This document shows, one piece after another, positions 1 through 7,863 of a stretch of 64,000 nt of DNA; the first letter of the stretch is position 1; every line of letters starts with the position of its first letter. The DNA lies in NCBI GenBank assembly GCA_963798865.1, contig CAWCVZ010000022.1:248001-312000 (forward strand). Direction: 5' to 3'. The stretch comes from RBG-16-34-14 sp963798865 (GTDB lineage Bacteria; Bacteroidota; Ignavibacteria; Ignavibacteriales; Ignavibacteriaceae). A program made the translations under genes and the position numbers. The notes beneath the pieces are model-generated. The model saw only the letters and a program-made list of their open reading frames with translations. It was not told the DNA's origin and did no database searches.

Positions 1-365
1 GGACAGATAGAGAACTATTTAATACGCAGAGAAGATTTTCCGATGAGAAAAGAAAGCAAATTAAACTTGCCAAACTAAAAAATAATCCAACAGGACTTGC
101 AAATTCTTTGCGAAGTTTTGGAACAGGTTCGATGTCTCCATTGTTTGAGCATCTTAAAAATATTTCCTGTAAGACTTTGCTAATTACAGGTGAGCTCGAT
201 ACAAAATTTACAAAAATTAGTAGCGGGATAGTTGGATTATTTCCTGATGCAGAACATAAAATAATTAAAAATTCCGGGCATAATACTCATCTTGAAGAGC
301 CAAAAGAATTCATAAATGTTATAAACAATTTTTTAAATTCCATTGAAAAAAAAGCTCTATCTTGA
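1..365 (+). CDS. menH: MenH-like alpha/beta hydrolase, 3' end (start outside window)
   Basis: The reading frame is open from the window edge (frame beginning at base 3) to a TGA at 363-365, so this is the C-terminal ~120 residues of a longer protein. The segment LANSLRSFGTGSMSPLFEHL followed by LLITGELDTKF and a GHNTHLEEP motif matches the C-terminal half of MenH (2-succinyl-6-hydroxy-2,4-cyclohexadiene-1-carboxylate synthase): the LRxxGTGxxxxLxxxL cap segment, the strand carrying the acid residue, and the catalytic His in the GHxxHxE motif. The menB, menA and menE genes follow on the same strand, which supports menaquinone biosynthesis over a generic hydrolase. The nucleophile Ser lies outside the window. 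It overlaps the next gene by 23 bases. Confidence 0.82.
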   Translation, partial: TDRELFNTQRRFSDEKRKQIKLAKLKNNPTGLANSLRSFGTGSMSPLFEHLKNISCKTLLITGELDTKFTKISSGIVGLFPDAEHKIIKNSGHNTHLEEPKEFINVINNFLNSIEKKALS

Positions 366-1500
366 TCCAAATCTCCAGATTATTTTCAGCGTTACTTTAA
401 TGGCTGTGCTTGGTGTTGCAAGCATTGCCCCTGCTTTCCCTAAAATAGAACGTGAATTAAATATCTCTGAACAGCAAGCGGGTTTATTAATTACAGTATT
501 TACATTGCCCGGAGTTATACTTACTCCCATTCTAGGAGTAATGGCTGACAGATTTGGAAGAAAAAAAATACTTGTTCCGGCATTGTTGCTTTTTGGTTTG
601 GCTGGTGTTTCATGTTTTTTTGTCCGGGATTTTCAAATACTTCTGGGGTTTCGCTTATTCCAGGGAATAGGCGCTGCTTCATTAGGTTCTTTAAATGTAA
701 CTCTTATCGGGGATTTTTTTGAAGGGCGCGAAAGAGCGGCTGCAATGGGTTACAATGCAAGCGTTTTAAGTATTGGAACTGCAAGTTATCCTGCAATTGG
801 TGGTGCGCTTGCAACTATTGCATGGTACTTCCCTTTTCTGCTGCCTGTTGCGGCATTACCAATTGCTTTCATTGTTTTATTTACACTGAAAACTCCAAAA
901 CAGGTTAACAATCAAAATTTAAAAGAGTATTTATCTAAAGCCTGGAATAGTATAAAAGATAAGCGGGTAATTGTAATATTTATTGCAAGCATTTTTACTT
1001 TTATATTAATTTACGGTGCCTACTTAACATATTTTCCTTTTCTTCTCGATTCACTTTACTCAACGCCGCCTCTTTTTATAGGCTTACTAATGTCCTCAAT
1101 GTCTTTAACAACTGCAGTTACTTCCTCACAGTTAGGAAAATTATCCACACGATATTCTGAAAAAGATTTACTAAAGACTGCATTTTTAATTTATGTGTTA
1201 TCATTAGTTTTAATTCCTCTGATGCCTTCAATATGGATGCTTATTCTTCCGTTAATTCTTTTTGGAGTTGCACAGGGATTAAATATACCCAGTCTTCAAA
1301 CAATGCTTACAAATTTAGCTCCTGTTGAAAACCGTGCTGCTTTTATGTCGTTAAATGGAATGGTGTTAAGGCTTGGTCAAACTCTTGGCCCCATTGTAAT
1401 GGGATTTATATTTGGAATTTCGGGAATTGCTGGTGTTTATTTTACAGGGGCTGTATTTGCTCTTTTAATGTTTATTTTAATTTTTGTTATGATCAAATAA
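343..1500 (+). CDS. MFS transporter, DHA1-like drug/metabolite permease
   Basis: A 385-residue hydrophobic protein with about 12 predicted membrane segments. The loop after the second helix carries the major facilitator motif A (GVMADRFGRKK, residues 65-75), and a second helix-rich half begins near residue 210. The length and motif are typical of DHA1 efflux permeases. The longest frame starts at a TTG inside the menH tail; the next in-frame ATG at 400 would cut into the first helix, so the TTG or a start lost to a sequence error is more likely. No Shine-Dalgarno is visible. It sits between menH and menB, so co-transcription with the menaquinone genes is likely, but substrate and any link to quinone synthesis are unknown. 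Confidence 0.85.
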   Translation: MKKKLYLDPNLQIIFSVTLMAVLGVASIAPAFPKIERELNISEQQAGLLITVFTLPGVILTPILGVMADRFGRKKILVPALLLFGLAGVSCFFVRDFQILLGFRLFQGIGAASLGSLNVTLIGDFFEGRERAAAMGYNASVLSIGTASYPAIGGALATIAWYFPFLLPVAALPIAFIVLFTLKTPKQVNNQNLKEYLSKAWNSIKDKRVIVIFIASIFTFILIYGAYLTYFPFLLDSLYSTPPLFIGLLMSSMSLTTAVTSSQLGKLSTRYSEKDLLKTAFLIYVLSLVLIPLMPSIWMLILPLILFGVAQGLNIPSLQTMLTNLAPVENRAAFMSLNGMVLRLGQTLGPIVMGFIFGISGIAGVYFTGAVFALLMFILIFVMIK

Positions 1501-1685
1501 AAAAATGATTTGTAAAAGGATTTAAAATCTCAATGTAATCGTTACAATTTCAAGTGGTTTCTGTTTTAATTCGACAGAAGATGGCTTGGAAAATAAGTGG
1601 TGCCGCAAAATAAACCAATTCTTTTCGTCAGGCACCTTTCCTCATTTTTACATATTTTTACATTATAAAAATCCAAGGTAAATAA

Positions 1686-2519
1686 ATGAGTTTTGACTGG
1701 AAAAAAGTGAAGGACTATACTGATATCATCTATGAGAAGATGGATGGGATTGCAAAGATCACCATAAACAGACCTGAAGTTAGAAACGCTTTCCGCCCTG
1801 AAACTGTTAATGAAATGTTTGATGCTTTTTCTGATGCAAGAATGGATCAGCTAATTGGAGTAATCCTTTTAACTGGTTATGGTCCAGCAAAAGATGGCAA
1901 ATATGCTTTCTGTTCGGGCGGAGATCAAAGAATACGTGGAGATAAAGGATACAAATCAAAAGAAGGCGGAGAAAGTTTAAATGTTCTCGATCTTCAGAAA
2001 TTAATTAGAAGCATTCCAAAACCTGTAATTGCTCTTGTTTCAGGGTATGCCATCGGCGGCGGGCATGTTCTTCATGTGGTATGCGATTTAACTATTGCAG
2101 CAGATAATGCAATCTTTGGACAAACGGGACCTAAAGTTGGCAGCTTTGATGGCGGACTTGGCGCAAGCTATCTCGCAAGAATTGTCGGACAGAAAAAAGC
2201 CCGCGAGATATGGTATCTCTGCAGACAATACAATGCTCAGGAAGCTCTTGATATGGGTCTGGTAAATAAAGTTGTGCCTGTTAAAAAACTTGAAGAGGAA
2301 GGAATTGATTGGGCAAAACAAATCCTGCAGCACAGCCCAATGGCATTACGCGTTCTTAAATCCGCTTTTAATGCTGAGCTTGACGGGCAAGCCGGAATAC
2401 AGGAACTCGCCGGAAATGCTACTCTTTTATATTACATGAGTGATGAAGCACAGGAAGGAAAGAAAGCCTACTTAGAAAAACGTAAACCGGATTTTAAAAA
2501 ATTCCCTAAGCTTCCTTGA
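1686..2519 (+). CDS. menB: 1,4-dihydroxy-2-naphthoyl-CoA synthase
   Basis: Crotonase-fold enzyme that cyclises o-succinylbenzoyl-CoA to DHNA-CoA in menaquinone synthesis. The 277 residues match the family's usual length. Visible signatures are the CoA-binding segment SGGDQRIRGDKGY (near residue 77), the oxyanion-hole segment SGYAIGGGHVLH, and QTGPKVGSFDGG, where the QTGP form is characteristic of the bicarbonate-dependent type I MenB. The C-terminal AYLEKRKPDFKKFP tail is also typical. The start ATG follows an AAGG-containing leader. A 185-base gap separates it from the MFS gene, so it may have its own promoter. A palindromic repeat element lies between it and menA. Confidence 0.97.
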   Translation: MSFDWKKVKDYTDIIYEKMDGIAKITINRPEVRNAFRPETVNEMFDAFSDARMDQLIGVILLTGYGPAKDGKYAFCSGGDQRIRGDKGYKSKEGGESLNVLDLQKLIRSIPKPVIALVSGYAIGGGHVLHVVCDLTIAADNAIFGQTGPKVGSFDGGLGASYLARIVGQKKAREIWYLCRQYNAQEALDMGLVNKVVPVKKLEEEGIDWAKQILQHSPMALRVLKSAFNAELDGQAGIQELAGNATLLYYMSDEAQEGKKAYLEKRKPDFKKFPKLP

Positions 2520-2547
2520 TTTCATTATTATGGGAAACAAAATTACT

Positions 2548-2617
2548 GTCATTACGAGGGACGAAGTCCCGAAGTAATCCCTATTATAAAGATTGCTTCG
2601 CTTTCGCTCGCAATGAC
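2548..2617. repeat. REP-like imperfect palindromic repeat element
   Basis: The left arm begins GTCATTACGAGGG and the right arm ends CGCTCGCAATGAC; the arms pair over most of the 70 bases, with the outer GTCATTrCGAG and inner CGAAGyAATC blocks complementary. The left arm also contains a small hairpin GGGAC-GAA-GTCCC (2558-2570). This architecture resembles the dispersed GTCATTGCGAGCGAAGCGAAGCAATC-type palindromes found between genes in many bacteria. Only one copy was found in the window. It may fold in the menB-menA transcript. Confidence 0.75.
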
Positions 2618-2637
2618 TTAAGAATTTGAATTTAATT

Positions 2638-3516
2638 ATGAATTTTGAATTAAAGAATTGGCTTCTTGCAAGCAGACCAAAAACACTACTTGCTTCTGTT
2701 GTTCCTGTAATGGTGGGAACGGCATTGGCAGTAAATGTAGGTAAGTTTAAGTGGCTCATTACTATCATTGCTTTTATATGCTCACTTCTAATTCAAATTG
2801 GTACAAACTTTACGAATGATCTTTATGATTTTTATAAAGGAGCAGATACAATTGCTCGTAAAGGACCGGTACGTGTTCTATCAACAGGTTTAATATCAGT
2901 TAAAGAAATGAAAACAGGAATTGTTATAACATTTCTTGCGGCATTTATTTTCGGTCTATATCTTGTTTACGTTGGCGGGACCATAATTCTTCTAATTGGT
3001 GTTCTTTCTATAATTGCAGGAATAGCTTATACTGCCGGACCTTATCCATTGGCTTATAAAGGACTCGGAGATATTTTTGTTTTTATGTTCTTCGGGTTGA
3101 TAGGAACAATGGGAACATTCTATCTCCATACAAATCAATTATCAGTTCCCGCTTTTTTAACTTCCGTTCCCGTTGGTTCTTTAATTACTAATATACTGGT
3201 AGTAAATAATTACCGTGACATCGAAGAAGACAGGTTAGCAGGCAAGAATACACTTGCCGTTAAACTTGGAAAAACATTTACGAAATATCAGTTCGTATTT
3301 CTAATTGTTGTTTCATTTTTAACACCACTTGCTTTATTTCTTTTTTATGATTTCAAAATCTGGATTTTTCTTCCTTACCTTACCCTTCCTGTAGCATATA
3401 AAATTACCAAAATGTTGTTAACGCTTGATGGTGTTCAGTTGAATAAGACTCTTGAGCTTACTGCCAAACTTTCTGCGCTTTATGGAGTATTACTTTCTGC
3501 CGGCTTAATTTTATGA
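2638..3516 (+). CDS. menA: 1,4-dihydroxy-2-naphthoate polyprenyltransferase
   Basis: UbiA-family integral membrane prenyltransferase that attaches the polyprenyl tail to DHNA to give demethylmenaquinone. The first aspartate-rich motif is NDLYDFYKGADT (near residues 57-68), followed by GPVRVLSTG, a typical MenA context. A second acidic cluster, NNYRDIEEDRLAGKNTLAVKLG, is near residue 190. About eight to nine membrane helices are visible. The ATG at 2638 was chosen over an in-frame TTG at 2626, because the protein starting MNFELKNWLLASRPKTL aligns with the normal MenA N-terminus. Its end overlaps the menE start by four bases (ATGA), indicating translational coupling. Confidence 0.96.
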   Translation: MNFELKNWLLASRPKTLLASVVPVMVGTALAVNVGKFKWLITIIAFICSLLIQIGTNFTNDLYDFYKGADTIARKGPVRVLSTGLISVKEMKTGIVITFLAAFIFGLYLVYVGGTIILLIGVLSIIAGIAYTAGPYPLAYKGLGDIFVFMFFGLIGTMGTFYLHTNQLSVPAFLTSVPVGSLITNILVVNNYRDIEEDRLAGKNTLAVKLGKTFTKYQFVFLIVVSFLTPLALFLFYDFKIWIFLPYLTLPVAYKITKMLLTLDGVQLNKTLELTAKLSALYGVLLSAGLIL

Positions 3517-4928
3517 CGGGTATTCCTGATGTACAGAAATTTAATTTTAATCTAAACCCTAATTTCACTTCAATAATTCTCAGCAATAAAAAAATTAGCT
3601 ATGGTGAATTATTCTCAAATGTTAATAAGTCTTTAAACTTTCTAATAAAAAAAGATATTAAAGAAAATGATATTGTTGCTTTAATTTTCAATAATAGTTT
3701 TGAATTTATTTCTCTTGTTCTTTCTTTATGGGAGATTGGAGCAATTCCGGTTCCTTTAAATTCAAAACTTCATGAGATAGAATTGAATGAACAGGTAACT
3801 TTCCTCAAGCCAAAGCTGGTAATTAAAAGTAACCAATTTCAAACTTTAAGGTTATCGGAACAGACTATTACTATTCCCTTTGATGATTTAAAAGATAACA
3901 CCCTAAATTTGCAAAATTTTGTGCCGGACAAAACAGCTTTGATTCTTTTCACTTCCGGATCTTCGGGTAAACCAAAAGCAGTGCAACTTTCATTCAATAA
4001 CTTATTCCAAAGTGCTTTAACAAGTAATAAAGTTTTAACTCAAACTGAAAAGGATAAATGGCTTGCATCTCTTCCCTTTTATCATATCGGGGGGTTTTCA
4101 ATTATTGTCAGAGCTATAACATCGGGTAGTTCAATAATAATTCCTGATTCCCTTTCTACTAAAGACCTGGTTAATTCAATAGAAAAAGATAAGCCAACTT
4201 TGGCTTCTCTGGTTTCAAACCAACTACAGAATTTTGTTGATCAGAATTTTATCCCTAATAAGGAGATGAGAAATGTTTTGCTTGGAGGCGGATTTTCAAA
4301 CAATGAAATGATTTTGAATGCAGTTGAAAAAGGCTGGAAGATTGCAAAAGTATATGGTTCAACAGAAACGTCCTCCTTTGTTTGCTTTATGAATACTGAA
4401 GAGGTTAAGAAAAATCCATCGGCTTCGGGAAAAGCAATTTATCCTAATAAAATTATTATTGAAGAAGATGGGGAAATTTTGGTTCAGAGTTCCGCGGTTA
4501 TGAAAGGTTATTATAATAATGAAGAAGAAACTTCTTCTAAATTAAAAAATGGTTTTTATTATACCGGCGACATTGGAAGATTGGATCATGAAGGTTATTT
4601 ATTTGTCGAAGCAAGAAGAAATGATTTGATAGTTACCGGAGGAGAAAATGTTAATCCTTTTGAGATTGAAAAAACAATATTAACTCATAAATCTGTAAGC
4701 GAGGTTTGTGTTATCGGGTTAGAGGATAAAAAATGGGGACAAGTTGTATTGGCAGCAGTTATATTAAAAGGGAATGAAAAGTTAACAGAAAATGAGTTAA
4801 AGGATTTTTTAAAAGAGAAAATTGCAATATTCAAAATACCTAAGCAGATAAAATTTATTAAACAATTGCCAAAATCAGAAATTGGGAAAACTTTAAAAGA
4901 AGAAGTGAGAAAATTATTTAAACAATAA
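3513..4928 (+). CDS. menE: o-succinylbenzoate-CoA ligase
   Basis: ANL-superfamily adenylating enzyme that activates o-succinylbenzoate with ATP and CoA. The P-loop-like motif FTSGSSGKPK is at residues 146-155, the YGSTET motif near 285, and the hinge region YYTGDIGRLDHEGYL near 350. RRNDLIVTGGENVNPFEIE and the C-terminal catalytic lysine context LPKSEIGKTLKE follow. The 471-residue length is normal for MenE. MenE specificity is inferred from its overlap with menA and the menB-menA context; the domain alone would fit several acyl-CoA ligases. It converges on the thioesterase gene with only 17 bases between stop codons. Confidence 0.93.
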   Translation: MTGIPDVQKFNFNLNPNFTSIILSNKKISYGELFSNVNKSLNFLIKKDIKENDIVALIFNNSFEFISLVLSLWEIGAIPVPLNSKLHEIELNEQVTFLKPKLVIKSNQFQTLRLSEQTITIPFDDLKDNTLNLQNFVPDKTALILFTSGSSGKPKAVQLSFNNLFQSALTSNKVLTQTEKDKWLASLPFYHIGGFSIIVRAITSGSSIIIPDSLSTKDLVNSIEKDKPTLASLVSNQLQNFVDQNFIPNKEMRNVLLGGGFSNNEMILNAVEKGWKIAKVYGSTETSSFVCFMNTEEVKKNPSASGKAIYPNKIIIEEDGEILVQSSAVMKGYYNNEEETSSKLKNGFYYTGDIGRLDHEGYLFVEARRNDLIVTGGENVNPFEIEKTILTHKSVSEVCVIGLEDKKWGQVVLAAVILKGNEKLTENELKDFLKEKIAIFKIPKQIKFIKQLPKSEIGKTLKEEVRKLFKQ

Positions 4929-4945
4929 CTCAGGTTTGAAACGAA

Positions 4946-5344
4946 TTATATGCAGCTCTGAAATCCCTCATAAACATTTTGCGGAAGTTCTTTCTTTTTC
5001 CAATCCTTTTTTCCTACACAAACATGCACCGTTCTAACTTTATTTGTTGTTTCACTTTTTTCATTTTTACATTCATAGTTTAATTCGAATGAAGAAGATT
5101 TTAGCTGTGTTACTTTTATTTCTACAGAAACGGTTTCTCCGTATTTAAGAGGTTTGTGGTAAGATGCTTCACTTTTAATTATTGGGACAATATAGTCTTC
5201 GTTGTTCCAGTAATCTTCTTCAATATTGAATGTTGAGATCATTTCTTCATAAGCTGAATGACAGAGTTCATATATTCTTGCAAAGAATAAGACTCCTGCT
5301 GCATCACAATCATGAAAATTGATTTTTTTTCTATAAGTAAACAT
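4946..5344 (-). CDS. Hotdog-fold acyl-CoA thioesterase, candidate DHNA-CoA hydrolase
   Basis: A 132-residue single-domain 4HBT-type thioesterase. The N-terminal motif HDCDAAGVLFFARIYELCH (from residue 11) holds the acidic residue and helix typical of 4-hydroxybenzoyl-CoA and DHNA-CoA thioesterases; AGVLFFARIYEL resembles the cyanobacterial/plant DHNA-CoA thioesterase group. It lies tail to tail with menE, so it could provide the step between MenB and MenA (release of CoA from DHNA-CoA), for which no other gene is seen here. That assignment is contextual; a general acyl-CoA thioesterase role remains possible. Confidence 0.82.
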   Translation of the reverse strand: MFTYRKKINFHDCDAAGVLFFARIYELCHSAYEEMISTFNIEEDYWNNEDYIVPIIKSEASYHKPLKYGETVSVEIKVTQLKSSSFELNYECKNEKSETTNKVRTVHVCVGKKDWKKKELPQNVYEGFQSCI

Positions 5345-5363
5345 AAGGTTTTAAGTTTATTAT

Positions 5364-6125
5364 TTAAATCAAGCGAATATCATTTAAAAAGGGAAGCTTA
5401 TTTCTAACTTCATTAACCTTTTCTTTTTCTATTTCAACCGGAATTATTTGTTCCCCATTTTCTATCGCGATAATTTCTTTTCCCATTGGATCAAAAACAC
5501 TGCTGAAACCATTATACACTGATTTAGGATCTTTGCCAACTCTATTAATTCCTGCAATGTAACATTGATTTTCAATTGCCCGGGCTTTAAGAAGAGTTCT
5601 CCAATGTTCAATTCTAGTTATCGGCCAGTTAGCAATATTTACTATCAAATCAACTCTTTCCTTTGCGTAAAATCTATAGAGTTCGGGAAATCTTAAATCA
5701 TAACAAATTGATAAACCGATTTTCCAATTATTAACTTCAGCCACGACAGGCATCTCACCACCGGTGTAATGTTTGTCTTCTTCAGAAAAAGAAAAAGGGT
5801 GAACCTTTCTATAAATATTAGCAAACTCACCTGATGGATTAATTTGAATTAGCGAATTAAAAAAATTCCTGCCATCTTTTTCTATCAGCCCGGCTAAAAC
5901 AGAAGTATTAAATTTTTTGGCAAGTTCGGAAAAAAACCGAAAGCTATTTCCTTTCTTATCTTCCGCGAGATTTTCAGGATTCATTGAAAAACCAGTTAGG
6001 GTCATTTCAGGAAAAATTGTAAGATCACTTTCAAACTTATCTGACTCAAATAAAGAAAAGATCTTGTTTTTATTTAAGTCTTTATTTTCCCAGGCAGGAT
6101 CATATTGAACCAAAAGAATTTTCAC
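5364..6125 (-). CDS. Carbon-nitrogen hydrolase, omega-amidase (YafV/Nit2) type
   Basis: Nitrilase-superfamily protein of 253 residues. The catalytic triad is visible as E40 in FPEMTLTGF, K107 in YRKVHPF and C141 in LSICYDLRFPELYR. The CYDLRFPE context and the NWPITRIEHW segment are characteristic of the omega-amidase branch, which hydrolyses alpha-ketoglutaramate or alpha-ketosuccinamate produced by transaminases; this detoxifies or recycles glutamine-derived keto acids. The C-terminal half retains GINRVGKDPKSVYNG, typical of this branch. It is 19 bases upstream of the thioesterase on the same strand, so the two may be co-transcribed. Confidence 0.9.
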   Translation of the reverse strand: MKILLVQYDPAWENKDLNKNKIFSLFESDKFESDLTIFPEMTLTGFSMNPENLAEDKKGNSFRFFSELAKKFNTSVLAGLIEKDGRNFFNSLIQINPSGEFANIYRKVHPFSFSEEDKHYTGGEMPVVAEVNNWKIGLSICYDLRFPELYRFYAKERVDLIVNIANWPITRIEHWRTLLKARAIENQCYIAGINRVGKDPKSVYNGFSSVFDPMGKEIIAIENGEQIIPVEIEKEKVNEVRNKLPFLNDIRLI

Positions 6126-6172
6126 AGCTTTTAAAATTTAATTTGAAATAAATAAAAATTACGATGAGTAAT

Positions 6173-7246
6173 TTACGAAATATTTATTGCGGAAGTTTTC
6201 AACTCACTAACAAAATACATATCTATTTCCCCCTTACCTTTTACTTCGATACAGCCCCTGTATTCGCAATCAAAATTATCTTTTATAAGGTTATAAGTTG
6301 CTTTAGAAATATTAACCCTTCCGGGTTCACAATTTGTTTCTAACCTTTTAGCAATATTAACAGTGTCACCCCAAACATCATAAGTATATTTTTTAATCCC
6401 AACAATGCCAGCAACGCAAGGGCCTGTATTAATTCCAACTCTCATTTTACAATTGAATTCATTCTTCAGGGCAATTCCATTTACCACTTCCTGCATTTCC
6501 ATAGCAGCCAAAATGGTTTTGATTGCATGATCATTTGTTATGTTTGGCAAACCACCGGCAATCATATAAGAATCACCAATTGTCTTTAATTTTTCCAAAC
6601 CATATTTGTCAATTATGAAATCAAAATCAGTAAAAATATTATTAAGTTCTTTAACAAGTTTATCAGCGGAAAGTTTTGAGGCTACGCTAGTAAAATTATC
6701 AAAATCGGTAAACACGATTGAAACCGAATCATAATTTTTCGGCTGAACAAAACCATTGGTTTTAAGCTCTTTAACAATTTCAGATGGAAAGATATTATGA
6801 AGAAGCTCATCTGTTTTAATTTTTTCTGTTTCCAGTTCTTTAGTTCTGTTTTTAAGCTCGGAATCTACTTTATGTTTGTAAAGAGCCATTTCAATAGTCG
6901 AGTGAAGGTTTCTTTCATCAAAAGGTTTTAACAGATACCCAAACGGTTCCGTCATTCTTGCCCGTTCAAGAGTTTCATTATTTGTTAAGGCAGTCAGATA
7001 AACAATAGGTAAATCATATTTTTGGGAAATAATTTCAGCAGTTTCAATCCCATCCAATTTGCCTGCAAGAGAAATATCCATTAAAATAAGGTCCGGCTTA
7101 TCCTTTGAAAGAAACTCAATCACCTTTTCCCCAGAGATAACTATGTCGGGCACAGAATATCCAATTCTTTGCAGCGTAGATTTAATATCTATTGCAATAA
7201 TAGTTTCATCTTCAGCAATTAAAATTCTCGCCTTATTATTTTTCAT
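6173..7246 (-). CDS. Response regulator with class III adenylate cyclase output domain
   Basis: REC domain (about residues 5-122) with phospho-acceptor D57 in LILMDIS and conserved K107 in LLKPFDE, then a short coiled linker (130-155) and a class III nucleotide cyclase catalytic domain (about 170-345). Metal-binding D181 (FTDFDNF) and D225 (KTIGDSY), the purine-contacting K221 and D290 (YDVWGDTVN), and the transition-state N297 and R301 are all present. The K/D pair predicts adenylate rather than guanylate cyclase activity. This would couple a two-component phosphorelay to cAMP. No partner kinase is adjacent; the hybrid kinase at 18944-21589 is the nearest histidine kinase. Cytosolic; no signal peptide. 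Confidence 0.92.
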   Translation of the reverse strand: MKNNKARILIAEDETIIAIDIKSTLQRIGYSVPDIVISGEKVIEFLSKDKPDLILMDISLAGKLDGIETAEIISQKYDLPIVYLTALTNNETLERARMTEPFGYLLKPFDERNLHSTIEMALYKHKVDSELKNRTKELETEKIKTDELLHNIFPSEIVKELKTNGFVQPKNYDSVSIVFTDFDNFTSVASKLSADKLVKELNNIFTDFDFIIDKYGLEKLKTIGDSYMIAGGLPNITNDHAIKTILAAMEMQEVVNGIALKNEFNCKMRVGINTGPCVAGIVGIKKYTYDVWGDTVNIAKRLETNCEPGRVNISKATYNLIKDNFDCEYRGCIEVKGKGEIDMYFVSELKTSAINIS

Positions 7247-7360
7247 AATTATAAGATTCAGGAATATTGATGTCTCAATTTATATATATACCATGAAAAA
7301 AACATTTTAATTTTTAATAATAATGTTTGCCCTTCATTCCGGTTTGAATATAAAAAATAA

Positions 7361-7381
7361 GGGCAGCTTTTTAAGCTGCCC
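7361..7381. terminator. Bidirectional Rho-independent terminator
   Basis: GGGCAGCTT-TTT-AAGCTGCCC forms a perfect 9-bp stem with a 3-base loop. It is followed by TTTT on the plus strand and by a T-rich run (complement of the A tract at 7351-7360) on the minus strand. It could terminate minus-strand transcription entering from the cyclase/TPR gene before the response-regulator gene. Confidence 0.8.
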
Positions 7382-7758
7382 TTTTCATAATCCCTCTCCA
7401 CAATCAAATTAGTTTTTCAAATCAATCTCCGTCGGTTCGTACGTTTTAACATCTACTGTGGAGTCTTTAAATAGCCGGATTGTTATTCACATATTAACAA
7501 TTCACATTTGTCAATTATTCTTACCCTATGTATCATTATTTTCATTCTTTACTTCCGACTATTTGACTTAATATACTTCAATAATTACACCATCAGTCTA
7601 TATTTATTTTTAGAATGTATCTCAACTTCGGAGTGAAAATACTACTTTTAACTTGAAATAATTACTAAGAGAAAGTCGGAAAAATTTTCAAAAAAATTTT
7701 GGGGTGTTGAATTTCAATTTACAAATTGTATCAAACTTGGAATAACTTTAAAATAAAA

Positions 7759-7787
7759 AAGCCTCAAAATAATTTTATCCTGAGCTT
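7759..7787 (-). terminator. Terminator-like hairpin beside the tRNA-Thr remnant
   Basis: On the minus strand, AAGCTCA and TGAGGCTT pair around an A/T-rich loop with one bulged base, followed by a run of T (complement of A at 7755-7760). It lies directly downstream of the tRNA fragment, as the real tRNA-Thr terminator lies downstream of its gene. Confidence 0.55.
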
Positions 7788-7791
7788 AAAA

Positions 7792-7829
7792 TGGAGCTGG
7801 CGAACGGGATCGATCCGCCGACTTACAGA
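7792..7829 (-). pseudogene. tRNA-Thr 3' half remnant (candidate att duplication)
   Basis: The first ~33 bases match the 3' half of the tRNA-Thr at 10632-10707 with only a few mismatches: TGGAGCTGGCG, then ACGGGATCGA, then CCGCCGAC are shared. The match decays in the anticodon arm, and the 5' half (D arm and 5' acceptor strand) is missing. It has the same orientation as the intact tRNA, includes the CCA end, and lies 2.8 kb beyond the tRNA's 3' end. This is the arrangement expected of an element that integrated into a tRNA 3' end, but a decayed tandem tRNA duplicate would look the same. Confidence 0.7.
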
Positions 7830-7863
7830 TTTAAAATAATCCATGATCGCAATCTTACCTATT

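Larger units (their letters stand above)
7247..7863. other. 617-base intergenic region with two terminators and a tRNA remnant
   Basis: The region holds no convincing gene. It contains a strong hairpin at 7361-7381, a second terminator-like hairpin at 7759-7787 on the minus strand, and a 3' tRNA-Thr fragment at 7792-7829. Between 7409 and 7486 the minus strand has a short open stretch (…VDVKTYEPTEIDLKN then stop) that looks codon-like but has no usable start codon. The rest (about 7490-7750) is AT-rich with no recognised signal. Confidence 0.6.

Noticed and set aside
1599..1636. GGTGCC … GGCACC inverted repeat before menB
   Set aside because: Only six base pairs with a 26-base loop and no supporting T-run or conserved structure, so not called as a terminator or riboswitch.
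7409..7486. Short minus-strand open stretch ending VDVKTYEPTEIDLKN
   Set aside because: It looks codon-like but has an in-frame TGA upstream and no ATG, GTG or TTG in a useful place, so it is not called as a gene.
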